Below, in pieces: positions 41,654-49,821 of a DNA stretch of 49,859 nt (the first letter of the stretch is position 1; every line of letters begins with the position of its first letter). The position numbers were made by a program, and so were the translations under genes. The stretch is from Phaeospirillum sp. GTDB taxonomy: Bacteria > Pseudomonadota > Alphaproteobacteria > Rhodospirillales > Magnetospirillaceae. The stretch covers positions 1 to 49,859 of the forward strand of contig JAVBXM010000025.1 in the NCBI GenBank assembly GCA_030824585.1. Reading direction: 5' to 3'. The notes beneath the pieces are model-generated. The model ran no database searches. It was not told where the DNA came from and saw only the letters and a program-made list of their open reading frames with translations.

Positions 41654-42436
41654 ATGCTGGCTGTTGAGCCGCTTCCCAATCGCAGCAAGGTATCCGCTCG
41701 AGGCCTGAACGTTCATTATGGAGAGAAGCAGGCCCTTTTCGATGTGGATCTGGACATCCCCATCGGACAGGTCACCGCCCTGATCGGCCCGTCGGGCTGC
41801 GGCAAGTCCACCTTCCTGCGCTGTATCAACCGGATGAACGATCTGGTCGCCATCGCCCGGGTGAGCGGCTCCCTGTTTCTGGACGGCGTCGATATTCAAG
41901 ATCCCTCCATGGATGTGGTGCAATTGCGGGCCCGGGTGGGGATGGTGTTCCAGCGGCCCAACCCCTTCCCCAAATCCATCTACGAGAATGTCGCCTTCGG
42001 GCCGCGGCTGCATGGTCTTGCCGCGAACTCCGCCGAACTGGACGAGATCGTCATCTCCAGCCTCGGCAAAGCCGGGCTGTGGAACGAGGTCAAGGACCGC
42101 ATGGATGAAACCGGCACCAGCCTGTCCGGGGGACAGCAACAGCGGCTGTGCATCGCCCGGGCCATTGCCGTGGCGCCCGAGGTGATCTTGATGGACGAGC
42201 CCTGTTCCGCGCTCGATCCCATCGCCACCGCCGCCGTGGAAGAACTGATCGACGAGCTGCGCGGCGCCTACACCATCGTGATCGTCACCCATTCCATGCA
42301 GCAGGCGGCGCGGGTCTCGCAACGGACCGGCTTCTTTCATCTCGGCAAGCTGATCGAGGTGGGGGAGACCGAGAAGATATTCACCAGTCCGCAGCACAAC
42401 CTGACGCAGGGCTACATCACCGGCCGGTTCGGCTGA
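41654..42436 (+). CDS. pstB: Phosphate ABC transporter ATPase PstB, without adjacent pstSCA
   Basis: ATPase of 260 residues with the PstB hallmarks: Walker [40 protein letters not shown], signature [15 protein letters not shown], Walker [12 protein letters not shown] and switch [12 protein letters not shown]. PstB powers high-affinity phosphate import through PstSCA and takes part in PhoR signalling. Here no pstS, pstC, pstA or phoU is adjacent, so this is an orphan copy, perhaps shared by a pst system elsewhere. Start ATG has GAGG 8 bases upstream. The neighbours are c-di-GMP signalling genes and a PhnD-like binding protein. Confidence 0.92.
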   Translation: MLAVEPLPNRSKVSARGLNVHYGEKQALFDVDLDIPIGQVTALIGPSGCGKSTFLRCINRMNDLVAIARVSGSLFLDGVDIQDPSMDVVQLRARVGMVFQRPNPFPKSIYENVAFGPRLHGLAANSAELDEIVISSLGKAGLWNEVKDRMDETGTSLSGGQQQRLCIARAIAVAPEVILMDEPCSALDPIATAAVEELIDELRGAYTIVIVTHSMQQAARVSQRTGFFHLGKLIEVGETEKIFTSPQHNLTQGYITGRFG

Positions 42437-42563
42437 CCTCCGCCCTTCGGACAGTGAACTTTTTCTGACGAGCCCACGCCCCGCGTGTTTGTTCATTACC
42501 AATTTGGCATGATGCCGCGGTGCGGTCGCCATTTGTGGTGGCAGCGGATCGCAAAGCCGTGTC

Positions 42564-44327
42564 ATGCCTCCTCATCTTGAACTGAATTCTGGATTTCCAG
42601 GCCTCCGTCTGGCCTTCCAGGCCATCGTCAACGTCCATACCGGACAGTGTTTCGGTCATGAGGTGTTGCTTCGCGGCTGGGAGGGATGCCAGGACCTGGC
42701 CGCGCTCGAATTGCTCGACCATTGCCACGCGGCGGGGCGCCTGCTGGACCTGGAGATCGCCATCCGCAGCAAGGTCGGCGAGATGGCTCCCCTGTTTCCC
42801 GTCCTCGCCCAGGGAGCGCTGTTCCTCAATCTCGACGCCCGCTCGGCGGACCATCTGGAGGTGCTGCTGGGAAGCGTCCAGGGCAAGCTGCAAGGCGCCT
42901 TCGCCCATGTGGTCACCGAGATCGCCGCCATGCCGGCCGGGGAGGGCGACTCGGCCTACCCGGCCAAGCTGATGCGGCGCGGCGGCGGGATGGTGGCGGT
43001 GGACCGGTTCGGGGCCACGCCCCATTCCCTGGCGCTGCTCACCGGATGCAACCCCGACTTCATCAAGATCGACCGGTCCCTGATCACCGGTCTGGATCGC
43101 GATGCCCGAAAACGGGTGGTTCTGGCCCAGATCATCGGAATGGCCCATACCCTCGGCGTCGAGGTCATCGCCGTCGGCATCGAGAACGGCCGCGAGCTGA
43201 TGGTCTGCCGGGAACTGGGGCTGGACCTGGTTCAGGGCAATTTCATCAATTCGCCGCAGGAAGACCTGCAACGCCTCTCCTCCGGCTATACCCATGTGGA
43301 GGTGCTGGCGCGCGAAGACCGCCGGCAGCGGCAGATCGACCAGAAATGGGTATTGCAGCAGATGGACCAGGTGCCGGCCATCCTGGCCGACGCCCCCATG
43401 AGCGAAATCTTCGAGCGCTTCGCCCGTTCGTCCGACAATGCCTATGCACCGGTCGTCGATCACTCCGGGCGGCCGCTGGGCATCGTGCGGGAACGCGACA
43501 CCAAGAACTACGCCTATTCGAGCTTCGGCAAGGACCTGATCGCCAACAAGTCGTTGGGGCGGCAGGTCCGCGATTTCATCGTACGCTGCCCCATCGCCGA
43601 CATCGGGACGCCGCTCGATCAGATGCTGGCGCTCTATGCCGCCGTCGAGGAAACCGAAGGAATATTGCTCAGCGACCACATGGTCTATCGCGGCTTCTTG
43701 AGCGCCCGCTCGCTGATCCGCGCCATGCACGAGAAGACCCTGGCGCGGGCCCGGGACGAAAATCCGCTGAGCAAATTGCCGGGCAACGTGGTCATCAACG
43801 AATACGTGGCCGATTGCGTCACCGGCGGGGCCGGAGCGGTGCTCGCCTACATCGATTTCGACAATTTCAAGCCGTTCAACGACACCTATGGCTTTCGCCA
43901 AGGCGATCGAGCCATCCTGTTGTTCGCCGAATTGTGCCGCAAGCGAGCCGATCCGCAGACCTGGTTCGTCGGCCATATCGGCGGCGACGATTTCTTCGTC
44001 GGCATCAGCCACACCAGCCGCGACGAAGCCGTCGAAGCCATCGGCGGGCTGATCGAGCGCTTCGCCTCGGACGCTGAAAGCTTCTACGACCACGAGGCGC
44101 GCCAGCGCCGCTGCATCACCGCCCAGGACCGCGAGGGGCACGTCAAGTCGTTCCCCCTCCTGTCCGCCAGCGCCGTCCTGTTCGTCCTGCCGCCCGGATG
44201 CTGCGACATCTCCGTGGACGACGTCGCGTCGGCCATCGCCGCCCGGAAGAAGGAGGCCAAGGCGTCACCGAACAAGCTCGTCGTCGTCGAGGCCATCTCG
44301 GCTGATCAGGAGGCCGCGGGGAGTTAA
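42564..44327 (+). CDS. EAL-CBS-GGDEF protein with altered catalytic motifs
   Basis: Cytoplasmic c-di-GMP protein of 587 residues without membrane segments. An EAL domain covers about residues 15-240, a CBS pair about 270-400, and a C-terminal GGDEF domain about 420-570. The EAL motif reads EVLLR, the family DDFG reads VDRFG (one metal Asp lost) while KIDRS is kept; the GGDEF site reads GGDDF, and the glutamate usually found at the fourth position is Asp. Both catalytic sites are thus off consensus, so the protein may be a c-di-GMP or nucleotide sensor rather than an active enzyme. CBS pairs often bind adenine nucleotides. Its stop codon overlaps the CtrA-type box of the following operon. Confidence 0.85.
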   Translation: MPPHLELNSGFPGLRLAFQAIVNVHTGQCFGHEVLLRGWEGCQDLAALELLDHCHAAGRLLDLEIAIRSKVGEMAPLFPVLAQGALFLNLDARSADHLEVLLGSVQGKLQGAFAHVVTEIAAMPAGEGDSAYPAKLMRRGGGMVAVDRFGATPHSLALLTGCNPDFIKIDRSLITGLDRDARKRVVLAQIIGMAHTLGVEVIAVGIENGRELMVCRELGLDLVQGNFINSPQEDLQRLSSGYTHVEVLAREDRRQRQIDQKWVLQQMDQVPAILADAPMSEIFERFARSSDNAYAPVVDHSGRPLGIVRERDTKNYAYSSFGKDLIANKSLGRQVRDFIVRCPIADIGTPLDQMLALYAAVEETEGILLSDHMVYRGFLSARSLIRAMHEKTLARARDENPLSKLPGNVVINEYVADCVTGGAGAVLAYIDFDNFKPFNDTYGFRQGDRAILLFAELCRKRADPQTWFVGHIGGDDFFVGISHTSRDEAVEAIGGLIERFASDAESFYDHEARQRRCITAQDREGHVKSFPLLSASAVLFVLPPGCCDISVDDVASAIAARKKEAKASPNKLVVVEAISADQEAAGS

Positions 44328-44339
44328 TCAAACATTAAC
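44324..44339 (+). promoter_or_regulatory. Perfect CtrA-type binding box TTAA-N7-TTAAC
   Basis: TTAATCAAACATTAAC matches exactly the alphaproteobacterial CtrA consensus TTAA-N7-TTAAC. It lies 67 bases before the PhnD-like/GGDEF-EAL operon, and its first half includes the stop codon of the upstream gene. CtrA commonly controls motility and c-di-GMP genes in this class. The match is seen; binding is inferred. Confidence 0.6.
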
Positions 44340-44406
44340 CGTACATCTGGTCGTACCACGCTATTTTGCGTCGCGGGATGGGGCTTGCGTTTCGAGGATC
44401 AAAGGG

Positions 44407-45453
44407 ATGGCCATGCTCGACTCCTTCGCCATGCGGAGAACGCGGACGGGCTTTTCCGCACTGGCGGTCTGTCTGGCGGTCACCATGGCCGTTCGGGTCG
44501 CCCACGGCGCCGAGGCCCCGGAAACATTGCGAGTCGCCCTCATCTCCCCGCAATCCAGGCAGGAAATGGAGGCCAATTGGGGCCCGGTCCTGACCGCGCT
44601 GGGCAAGCATCTCGGCATGCCGACGACGACGGAAGTCTCGGCCGACTATGCCGGGGCGATCTGGAGCCTGCGATCCGGCCGGGCCCATCTGGCCTGGCTG
44701 GGCAACAAGGCGGCCATCGAGGCCGTGGACCATGCCGGGGCCGAGGTGTTCGCCAAGGAAACCTACCCCTCCGGCCTTGGCGGCTATTACACCTACCTGA
44801 TCGTCCATAGGGACTCCCCCTATTTCAGCGCCGACGACGTCATTGCCCACGGGCCGGGGCTGAGCTTTGCCCAAGGGGATGTCAACTCGACCTCGGGCAC
44901 GGTGGTTCCCGGCTACTATCTCTTCGCCAGCCGGCAGTTGGAGGCCCGCAAGCTGTTCAAGCGGGTCGTCCACGCCAATCACGAGGAAAACATCCGGGCG
45001 GTGGCCGAGGGACGCACCGACGCCGCCACGGTGGCCAGCCTGGTCCATGACCAGATCAAGCGGCGGGAGCCGGGACTCGTCGAGACCATCCGCATCGTCT
45101 GGCGCTCTCCCCTCATCCCGGCCGATCCCCTGGTCCGGCGTGGCGATCTACCGCCCGAGCTGAAGACGCGGATCGCCGATTTCTTCTTCGGCTATGGGCA
45201 GGCGGCGGCCGGCAAGCCGGCGGCGGTGCTGGCCGAGGAACGGGCGGGCCTGGAGCGTCTCGACATCAAGAGCTTCGTGCCGTCCGACAATCGGCAACTG
45301 ATCTCGGTGCGATTGATCGAGACGGCCAAGCGACGGATGCAGGCCGAAGCGGATTCGTCGCTGCCGCCCGATGAACGGCGCCGCCGCATGGAGGATGCCG
45401 ACCGGCAGATCGCCGAGTTTGAGAGGTTGGGCGGCAACGGGGGCGGACAATGA
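44407..45453 (+). CDS. PhnD-like periplasmic phosphate/phosphonate-type binding protein, probable sensor subunit
   Basis: Exported protein of 348 residues: signal peptide with MRRTRTGFSALAVCLAVTMA, cleavage after AHG, then a PhnD/PBP2-type fold (ETLRVALISPQSRQEMEANW, AHLAWLGNKAAIEAVDHAGA, YYTYLIVHRDSPYFSADD). The family binds phosphonate, phosphite or phosphate, but no permease or ATPase is linked. Instead its stop overlaps (ATGA) a membrane GGDEF-EAL gene, so it likely acts as a periplasmic ligand sensor for that protein. The C-terminal Arg/Glu-rich 40 residues (PPDERRRRMEDADRQIAEFE) look like a helix for contact. Start choice: ATG 44407 or, with AAAGGG six bases before it, ATG 44413. Confidence 0.83.
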   Translation: MAMLDSFAMRRTRTGFSALAVCLAVTMAVRVAHGAEAPETLRVALISPQSRQEMEANWGPVLTALGKHLGMPTTTEVSADYAGAIWSLRSGRAHLAWLGNKAAIEAVDHAGAEVFAKETYPSGLGGYYTYLIVHRDSPYFSADDVIAHGPGLSFAQGDVNSTSGTVVPGYYLFASRQLEARKLFKRVVHANHEENIRAVAEGRTDAATVASLVHDQIKRREPGLVETIRIVWRSPLIPADPLVRRGDLPPELKTRIADFFFGYGQAAAGKPAAVLAEERAGLERLDIKSFVPSDNRQLISVRLIETAKRRMQAEADSSLPPDERRRRMEDADRQIAEFERLGGNGGGQ

Positions 45454-47516
45454 GCATTTCCCTGGTCCATCGGACGCCCCTCGCCATCGGCCGCAAGCTC
45501 CTTTTGATCGTCCTGCCGTCCTTGCTGTTCGGAACGATCGTGATGTTCTCGCTGTTCGAGCATTACAGCGTCCGCGACCGGCTGTCGGCGCTCAATGCCC
45601 GCCTCGACAGCTTCGCCATCACCCAGGGGGCTTCCCTGGTCAAGCCGCTGTGGGAATTCGATTCCGCCGCCGTCGAACGGCAGTTCCAATCCTATGCCGA
45701 CGTTCCCGAACTCTTCGAGGCCAGGGTCCATGGCATCGACGGCGCGGTCATCGCCTCGGTGGAGGGACGTGACCGGGATGGGCGCCGCGATGTCTTGCGC
45801 AAGGTCATCCCCCTGGTGCAGCAGACCCCCGGCGGCGACTATTCCATCGGGCGCCTCGAGGTGGCCTTCCATGACGGAAGGGTGCGGAATGAACTCGGAC
45901 GCCTGCGGACCGGGGCGGCCATCGTCCTGTCCGGCGCCTTCCTCCTGGTTGCCGCCGTCTCCCTGGCGGCGGTACGCCATCTGGTCACCGGCCCGCTGAC
46001 CCGGCTGCGAAATTCGCTGAATCACAATGCCTCGATCCTGATGCGCGAGCCCCTGGTGTGGTCGAGCCGGGACGAACTGGGAGAGGTGGTCGACGCCTAC
46101 AACCAGCTTCTGGCCGAGATCGACCAGCGGACCGAGGACATCCATCAACTGGCCTACCATGACCTGCTGACCGGCCTGCCCAACCGGCGCCTGCTGGAGG
46201 ACCGCATCGGCCACGCCATGGCGCTGGCCGGGCGCCAGCACCGCTCCATCGCCCTGCTGTTCGCCGACATCGACAATTTCAAGGTGGTCAACGACACGCT
46301 GGGGCACAAGCAAGGCGACGCCCTGCTGAAGATCATCGCCGAACGGATCAATACCATCATGCGCGGCATGGACACCGTCGCCCGGTGGGGCGGCGACGAA
46401 TTCGTGATCATGGTGGAGAGCCTGAATTCGGCGGGCGAGGCCGCCAGCGTCGCCGAAAAGCTGATCGAGACCATCGGCGTTCCGGTCCAACTGGGCAGCA
46501 ATCTCCTCCGGGTCGGCGTGTCGGTGGGCATCAGCATGTTTCCCCAGGACGGTGCGGACATCACCACCCTGATCAAGAATGCCGACATGGCCCTGTTCGA
46601 GGCCAAAGGCCGGGGGCGCAACACCTTCCATTTCTTCGACCAGGCCATGAATGCCCGGGCGCTCCGCCGCCTCGACATCGAGATGGCGCTCCGCCAGGCC
46701 ATCCCCCAGAACCAGCTGGAACTGCACTACCAGCCGAAGATCGCCTCGGCCAACGGCGCCCTGGCCGGGGTGGAGGCGCTGGTGCGCTGGCGCCGGCCCG
46801 GCGAGGGGCTGGTGCAGCCCGACGAGTTCATCCCCCTGGCGGAGGAAAGCGACCTGATCGTCGCGGTGGGCGAGTGGGTGCTGCGGGAGGCCTGCGCCCA
46901 GATCAAGGCCTGGGAGGCCAAGGGATTCGGGGAGGTTGCCGTGGCGGTCAATCTCTCCCCCCGCCATTTCCTCCACGAAAAGGACGTGGACGGCATTTTC
47001 CGTATCGTCGCGGAGGCCGGGATACGGCCCGAGCTGATCGAAATCGAAGTCACCGAATCCACCTTCATGCACGAGCCGGAAAAGGTGATCGGCTACCTCC
47101 ACCGCCTGCGCGACCGGGGCTTCGGCATCGCCATCGACGATTTCGGCAGCGGCTATTCCAACCTGTCGTATCTGCGCCGCCTGCCCATCACCACGCTGAA
47201 GATCGATCGCACCTTCGTGATGGATATCGAGCACAACGCCGACAATGCCGAGATCATCCGCGCCATCATCGCCATGGCCAACGCCATGGGGCTGGGGCTG
47301 ATCGCCGAGGGGGTGGAGAACCGGCACCAGTTCGAGTTCCTGCGCCATGCCGATTGCGGCGTGGTTCAGGGGTATTACTTCTCGCGCCCCTTGCCGCCCG
47401 CCGATCTTGAAGCGCAGTTGGTCCGCATGGAGCCGGAATCCATCACGCAGTTGTCGCTGCGCCAGCCGCAAGGCGGGGTGGGAGCCCCCCTTTCCCCGGC
47501 CTTGGCCACCAGTTGA
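45450..47516 (+). CDS. Membrane GGDEF-EAL protein (diguanylate cyclase/phosphodiesterase) with HAMP
   Basis: Inner-membrane protein of 688 residues. TM1 is near residues 18-35, a periplasmic region of about 120 residues follows, then TM2 near 155-175, a HAMP-type segment (HLVTGPLTRLRNSLNHN), a GGDEF domain with ARWGGDEFVI near 310, and an EAL domain with GVEALVRW, DDFGSGYSNL and KIDRTFVMD, all intact. Both activities are possible; such tandem proteins usually run in one direction at a time. It is coupled by ATGA overlap to the PhnD-like protein, the likely ligand-bearing partner of its periplasmic region, and both sit behind a CtrA box. Confidence 0.9.
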   Translation: MSISLVHRTPLAIGRKLLLIVLPSLLFGTIVMFSLFEHYSVRDRLSALNARLDSFAITQGASLVKPLWEFDSAAVERQFQSYADVPELFEARVHGIDGAVIASVEGRDRDGRRDVLRKVIPLVQQTPGGDYSIGRLEVAFHDGRVRNELGRLRTGAAIVLSGAFLLVAAVSLAAVRHLVTGPLTRLRNSLNHNASILMREPLVWSSRDELGEVVDAYNQLLAEIDQRTEDIHQLAYHDLLTGLPNRRLLEDRIGHAMALAGRQHRSIALLFADIDNFKVVNDTLGHKQGDALLKIIAERINTIMRGMDTVARWGGDEFVIMVESLNSAGEAASVAEKLIETIGVPVQLGSNLLRVGVSVGISMFPQDGADITTLIKNADMALFEAKGRGRNTFHFFDQAMNARALRRLDIEMALRQAIPQNQLELHYQPKIASANGALAGVEALVRWRRPGEGLVQPDEFIPLAEESDLIVAVGEWVLREACAQIKAWEAKGFGEVAVAVNLSPRHFLHEKDVDGIFRIVAEAGIRPELIEIEVTESTFMHEPEKVIGYLHRLRDRGFGIAIDDFGSGYSNLSYLRRLPITTLKIDRTFVMDIEHNADNAEIIRAIIAMANAMGLGLIAEGVENRHQFEFLRHADCGVVQGYYFSRPLPPADLEAQLVRMEPESITQLSLRQPQGGVGAPLSPALATS

Positions 47517-47637
47517 GGCGTCAACGGACTCCGGATGATCGCTTCCGGCTGTCGTCCTGACACGACCATTCAGAATCGGCCCCCTCCTGCCAGGCGGTGT
47601 CCCTCGCATTCGCCCGGGATGACAAACGGATTTCGTG

Positions 47638-48150
47638 TCAGGCGCCGACCTGGCGGTGGATGGTCTCGGCCTGCAGGCGCATGGCCAGGGCGTCCAGCTT
47701 GTCCATGGGCAATTCGGCGAACAGCTCGACCCGGCGGCGGATCATCCGCACGGTCTCGGCGAGGCGGGAGCCACGCTCGGCCGGCGAGCCGCTTTCCATG
47801 ACGGGATGGGGAATCGGCCAGGACACGACCACCGGCGTGCCGGGCAGGGCAATGGCCCCGCAATTCTCGTAGGCCTCGGTCAGGTTGAAGACGAAGTCCA
47901 GGCGGGGCGCCTCGGGCAGATGGAAATCGGCGAGCCCCACCGCCTGGACGCCCCCGGACGGGATGCCGGCGATCCTGAGCGCGTCGATCGTCGTCGCCGG
48001 AATAGATGCCGCCGGATGGATTCCGGCGGAAAAGGCGCGGAATTCGTCCCCCTTGCAGGCATTCATGGCGGCGGCGGCGATGGGAGCCCGAATGGCTCCC
48101 TCGACACTGACGAAGAGTACGGTGACCGTCTTATGGCTGAGTTCGGCCAT
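47638..48150 (-). CDS. ArsC/low-molecular-weight phosphatase-like protein with lost catalytic residues
   Basis: Cytoplasmic protein of 170 residues with the LMW-PTP/ArsC fold pattern: strand 1 VTVLFV, phosphate loop, then FRAFSAGIHPAASIPATTID as in ArsC. The loop C-x5-R reads S15-VEGAI-R21, so the nucleophilic cysteine is serine, and the general-acid DP motif reads HP in SWPIPHPV. Arsenate reductase or phosphatase activity is therefore not expected; a binding or regulatory role is more likely. The ATG at 48150 has AGGGGG nine bases upstream; a TTG two codons earlier is possible. It is convergent with the GGDEF-EAL gene. Confidence 0.8.
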   Translation of the reverse strand: MAELSHKTVTVLFVSVEGAIRAPIAAAAMNACKGDEFRAFSAGIHPAASIPATTIDALRIAGIPSGGVQAVGLADFHLPEAPRLDFVFNLTEAYENCGAIALPGTPVVVSWPIPHPVMESGSPAERGSRLAETVRMIRRRVELFAELPMDKLDALAMRLQAETIHRQVGA

Positions 48151-48323
48151 GTCCAAATCCCCCTGCGGGCTATGGCAACCGTCCTGCAGTATAATCGGGA
48201 GGGATGGCCGGTGGTGTTACACTTCGCCTGCGGTCACCTCCTCCTACGCCTTATCCCGGTGGTCGCAACCGATCACCGGGACCACCCTCAAGCGGCGGGC
48301 GCGGCCCCTTGGGCCTGACGGCC

Positions 48324-48503
48324 CTATTTCCGGCCCAGCAGGGAGTTGGTCCGCGCCACCGCCTCGCGGGCGGCGCCCAGCAGGCCTTCCTTGGTGATCA
48401 CCGCCGCCGTGGAAATGGTGGCGACCTCGGCGGCCCGGTCCAGCAGGTCGAAGGCCTGGGCCAATTCGCGGCCGGCGTCGATCAGTCGGGTCCAATTTTC
48501 CAT
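48324..48503 (-). CDS. Small conserved-looking protein of 59 residues, function unknown
   Basis: A short ORF with a very good ribosome site, GGGGAGGATATC-ATG. It reads MENWTRLIDAGRELAQAFDL, then LDRAAEVATISTAAVITKEG, and ends LLGAAREAVARTNSLLGRK. The Ala/Leu-rich heptad-like pattern predicts one or two amphipathic helices; there is no signal peptide and no membrane segment of full length. GC-rich third positions support coding. I do not recognise it. It lies 174 bases from the ArsC-like gene on the same strand and may share a transcript. Confidence 0.6.
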   Translation of the reverse strand: MENWTRLIDAGRELAQAFDLLDRAAEVATISTAAVITKEGLLGAAREAVARTNSLLGRK

Positions 48504-48927
48504 GATATCCTCCCCTCTTCTTGCTTGGTTCGCGTCATATCAAAAATCAGGCCGCCCGGCGGGTGCGGTAGCGGATGACGTTCATGGCGATGGCTCCCCC
48601 CTGAACAGGGATGAATCCATCCGTTCCCCGGACCGAGCCGGGGAAACGGAAACCTTCAGCATGGCGACGGCCGGGGTTCGATCAGACGAACGCCGGAACC
48701 GTCCTCACATACTGAGGCAGCGTCCAGGATTGAATAGGGGGATTGCGCCCAAGACGTGGGTCGTCAACATGTCCACCTCCCTTTCGGGTACCGGCCCATT
48801 TCTGCCGGCTCCTCCAAAAAGGACGCGATCGTCGTTGCATAACCTACTAAGGGCCATCGGCACGTGCGTGTGCGTCACTAAATTGACTTATAGTCCTTCC
48901 TGGGACGGCGGACAATATGGAGAATTG
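48504..48927. other. Intergenic region with a hairpin leader and a tiny Arg-rich ORF
   Basis: No full gene in these 424 bases. On the minus strand a hairpin (CCGTTCCCCGG 48621-48631 against 48638-48649, one bulge) precedes GGGGGAG and a 12-codon frame at 48547-48585. From 48650 to 48927 nothing convincing is seen apart from an AT-rich patch near 48880-48945 around the 3' end of the agmatinase-family gene. Confidence 0.4.
48547..48585 (-). CDS. Possible 12-residue leader peptide MNVIRYRTRRAA
   Basis: A tiny frame with GGGGGAG eight bases before its ATG, ending TGA, 43 bases upstream of the 59-residue ORF. Four of its twelve residues are arginine. It could be a translated leader controlling the following small gene or a remnant of an Arg-rich small protein. 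Evidence is limited to the ribosome site and position. Confidence 0.25.
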   Translation of the reverse strand: MNVIRYRTRRAA

Positions 48928-49821
48928 TTACAATTTTCCAGGATGTTGGAGGGTCAGGTACTGCCACACGATGGAGGCCGCCGCCAGGGCTGTAATCTCG
49001 CAATGGTCGTAGGCCGGGGCCACCTCGACCACGTCCATGCCGACGAAACGAATTCCCGCCAGGCGGCGCAGGATGGCCATGACCTGCCAGGTGAACAGGC
49101 CGCCGATTTCGGGCGTGCCGGTGCCGGGTGCCTGGCCCGGGTCGATGGCGTCGATGTCGAAGCTGAGATAGGTCGGGCCGTCGCCGGTCACCCGGCGAAT
49201 GGCCTCGGCCACTCCCTCCGGCCCCCGAAGGTGGACCTGTTCGGCGGTGACGATGGTCACGCCCTGCGCCACCGTCCAGTCATAGACCTCCCGGGGCATG
49301 GGGGAGCGGATACCGATCTGGATCATGCGCCGGGGATCGACCAGCCCCTCCTCGAGGGCATGGAAGAACGGCGAGCCGTGGGCCAGGGGCTGGCCGAAAT
49401 TGTCCGGCCAAGTATCGACATGGGCATCGAAATGAACCAGCCCGACCGGGCCGGTCCGCCTGGCCAGGGCGCGCAGCAGGGCCAGGGTGACGGTATGGTC
49501 GCCGCCGATGGCCAGCAGGTGGGCGATACCGCTTGCCTGGCGCTCGATCATCTCCAGCGACTTGGGAATGTCGCCGAGCGCCAGGGAGAAATCGCCGATG
49601 TCGGCAATCGAAATGTCCGCAGGGTCCGTCCAGCCGGCCGGATTGGCGCCGTCGGCCAGCATGCGGCTGGCCCGGCGCACCGCGTGCGGCGCCTCGCGGG
49701 CGCCGGAGCGGTTGGTCACGCCGAGATCAAAGGGGATCCCGGCGATGCAGAAGGTCGCGGAGTTCGGGTCCGACGTGCACCCGCCGAGGAAGCCCGGCGG
49801 CAGGGAAAATGTCGGCAGCAC
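48928..49821 (-). CDS. Agmatinase/ureohydrolase family protein
   Basis: Mn-dependent ureohydrolase of 297 residues. The metal motifs are all present: GGDHTVT near residue 107, HFDAHVDT near 130, and SFDIDAIDP near 215. The family hydrolyses agmatine, guanidinobutyrate, guanidinopropionate, formiminoglutamate or guanidine; by eye I cannot choose, and the loop sequence HVDTWPDNFGQPLAHGSPF fits agmatinase-like members. Its presence 7.5 kb from an Orn/Lys/Arg decarboxylase would suit a polyamine route if that enzyme takes arginine. GTG start at 49821 with RBS AAGGGAGG. Upstream, GCCCGCC/GGCGGGC (49844-49859) begins an inverted repeat cut by the window end. Confidence 0.87.
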   Translation of the reverse strand: MLPTFSLPPGFLGGCTSDPNSATFCIAGIPFDLGVTNRSGAREAPHAVRRASRMLADGANPAGWTDPADISIADIGDFSLALGDIPKSLEMIERQASGIAHLLAIGGDHTVTLALLRALARRTGPVGLVHFDAHVDTWPDNFGQPLAHGSPFFHALEEGLVDPRRMIQIGIRSPMPREVYDWTVAQGVTIVTAEQVHLRGPEGVAEAIRRVTGDGPTYLSFDIDAIDPGQAPGTGTPEIGGLFTWQVMAILRRLAGIRFVGMDVVEVAPAYDHCEITALAAASIVWQYLTLQHPGKL

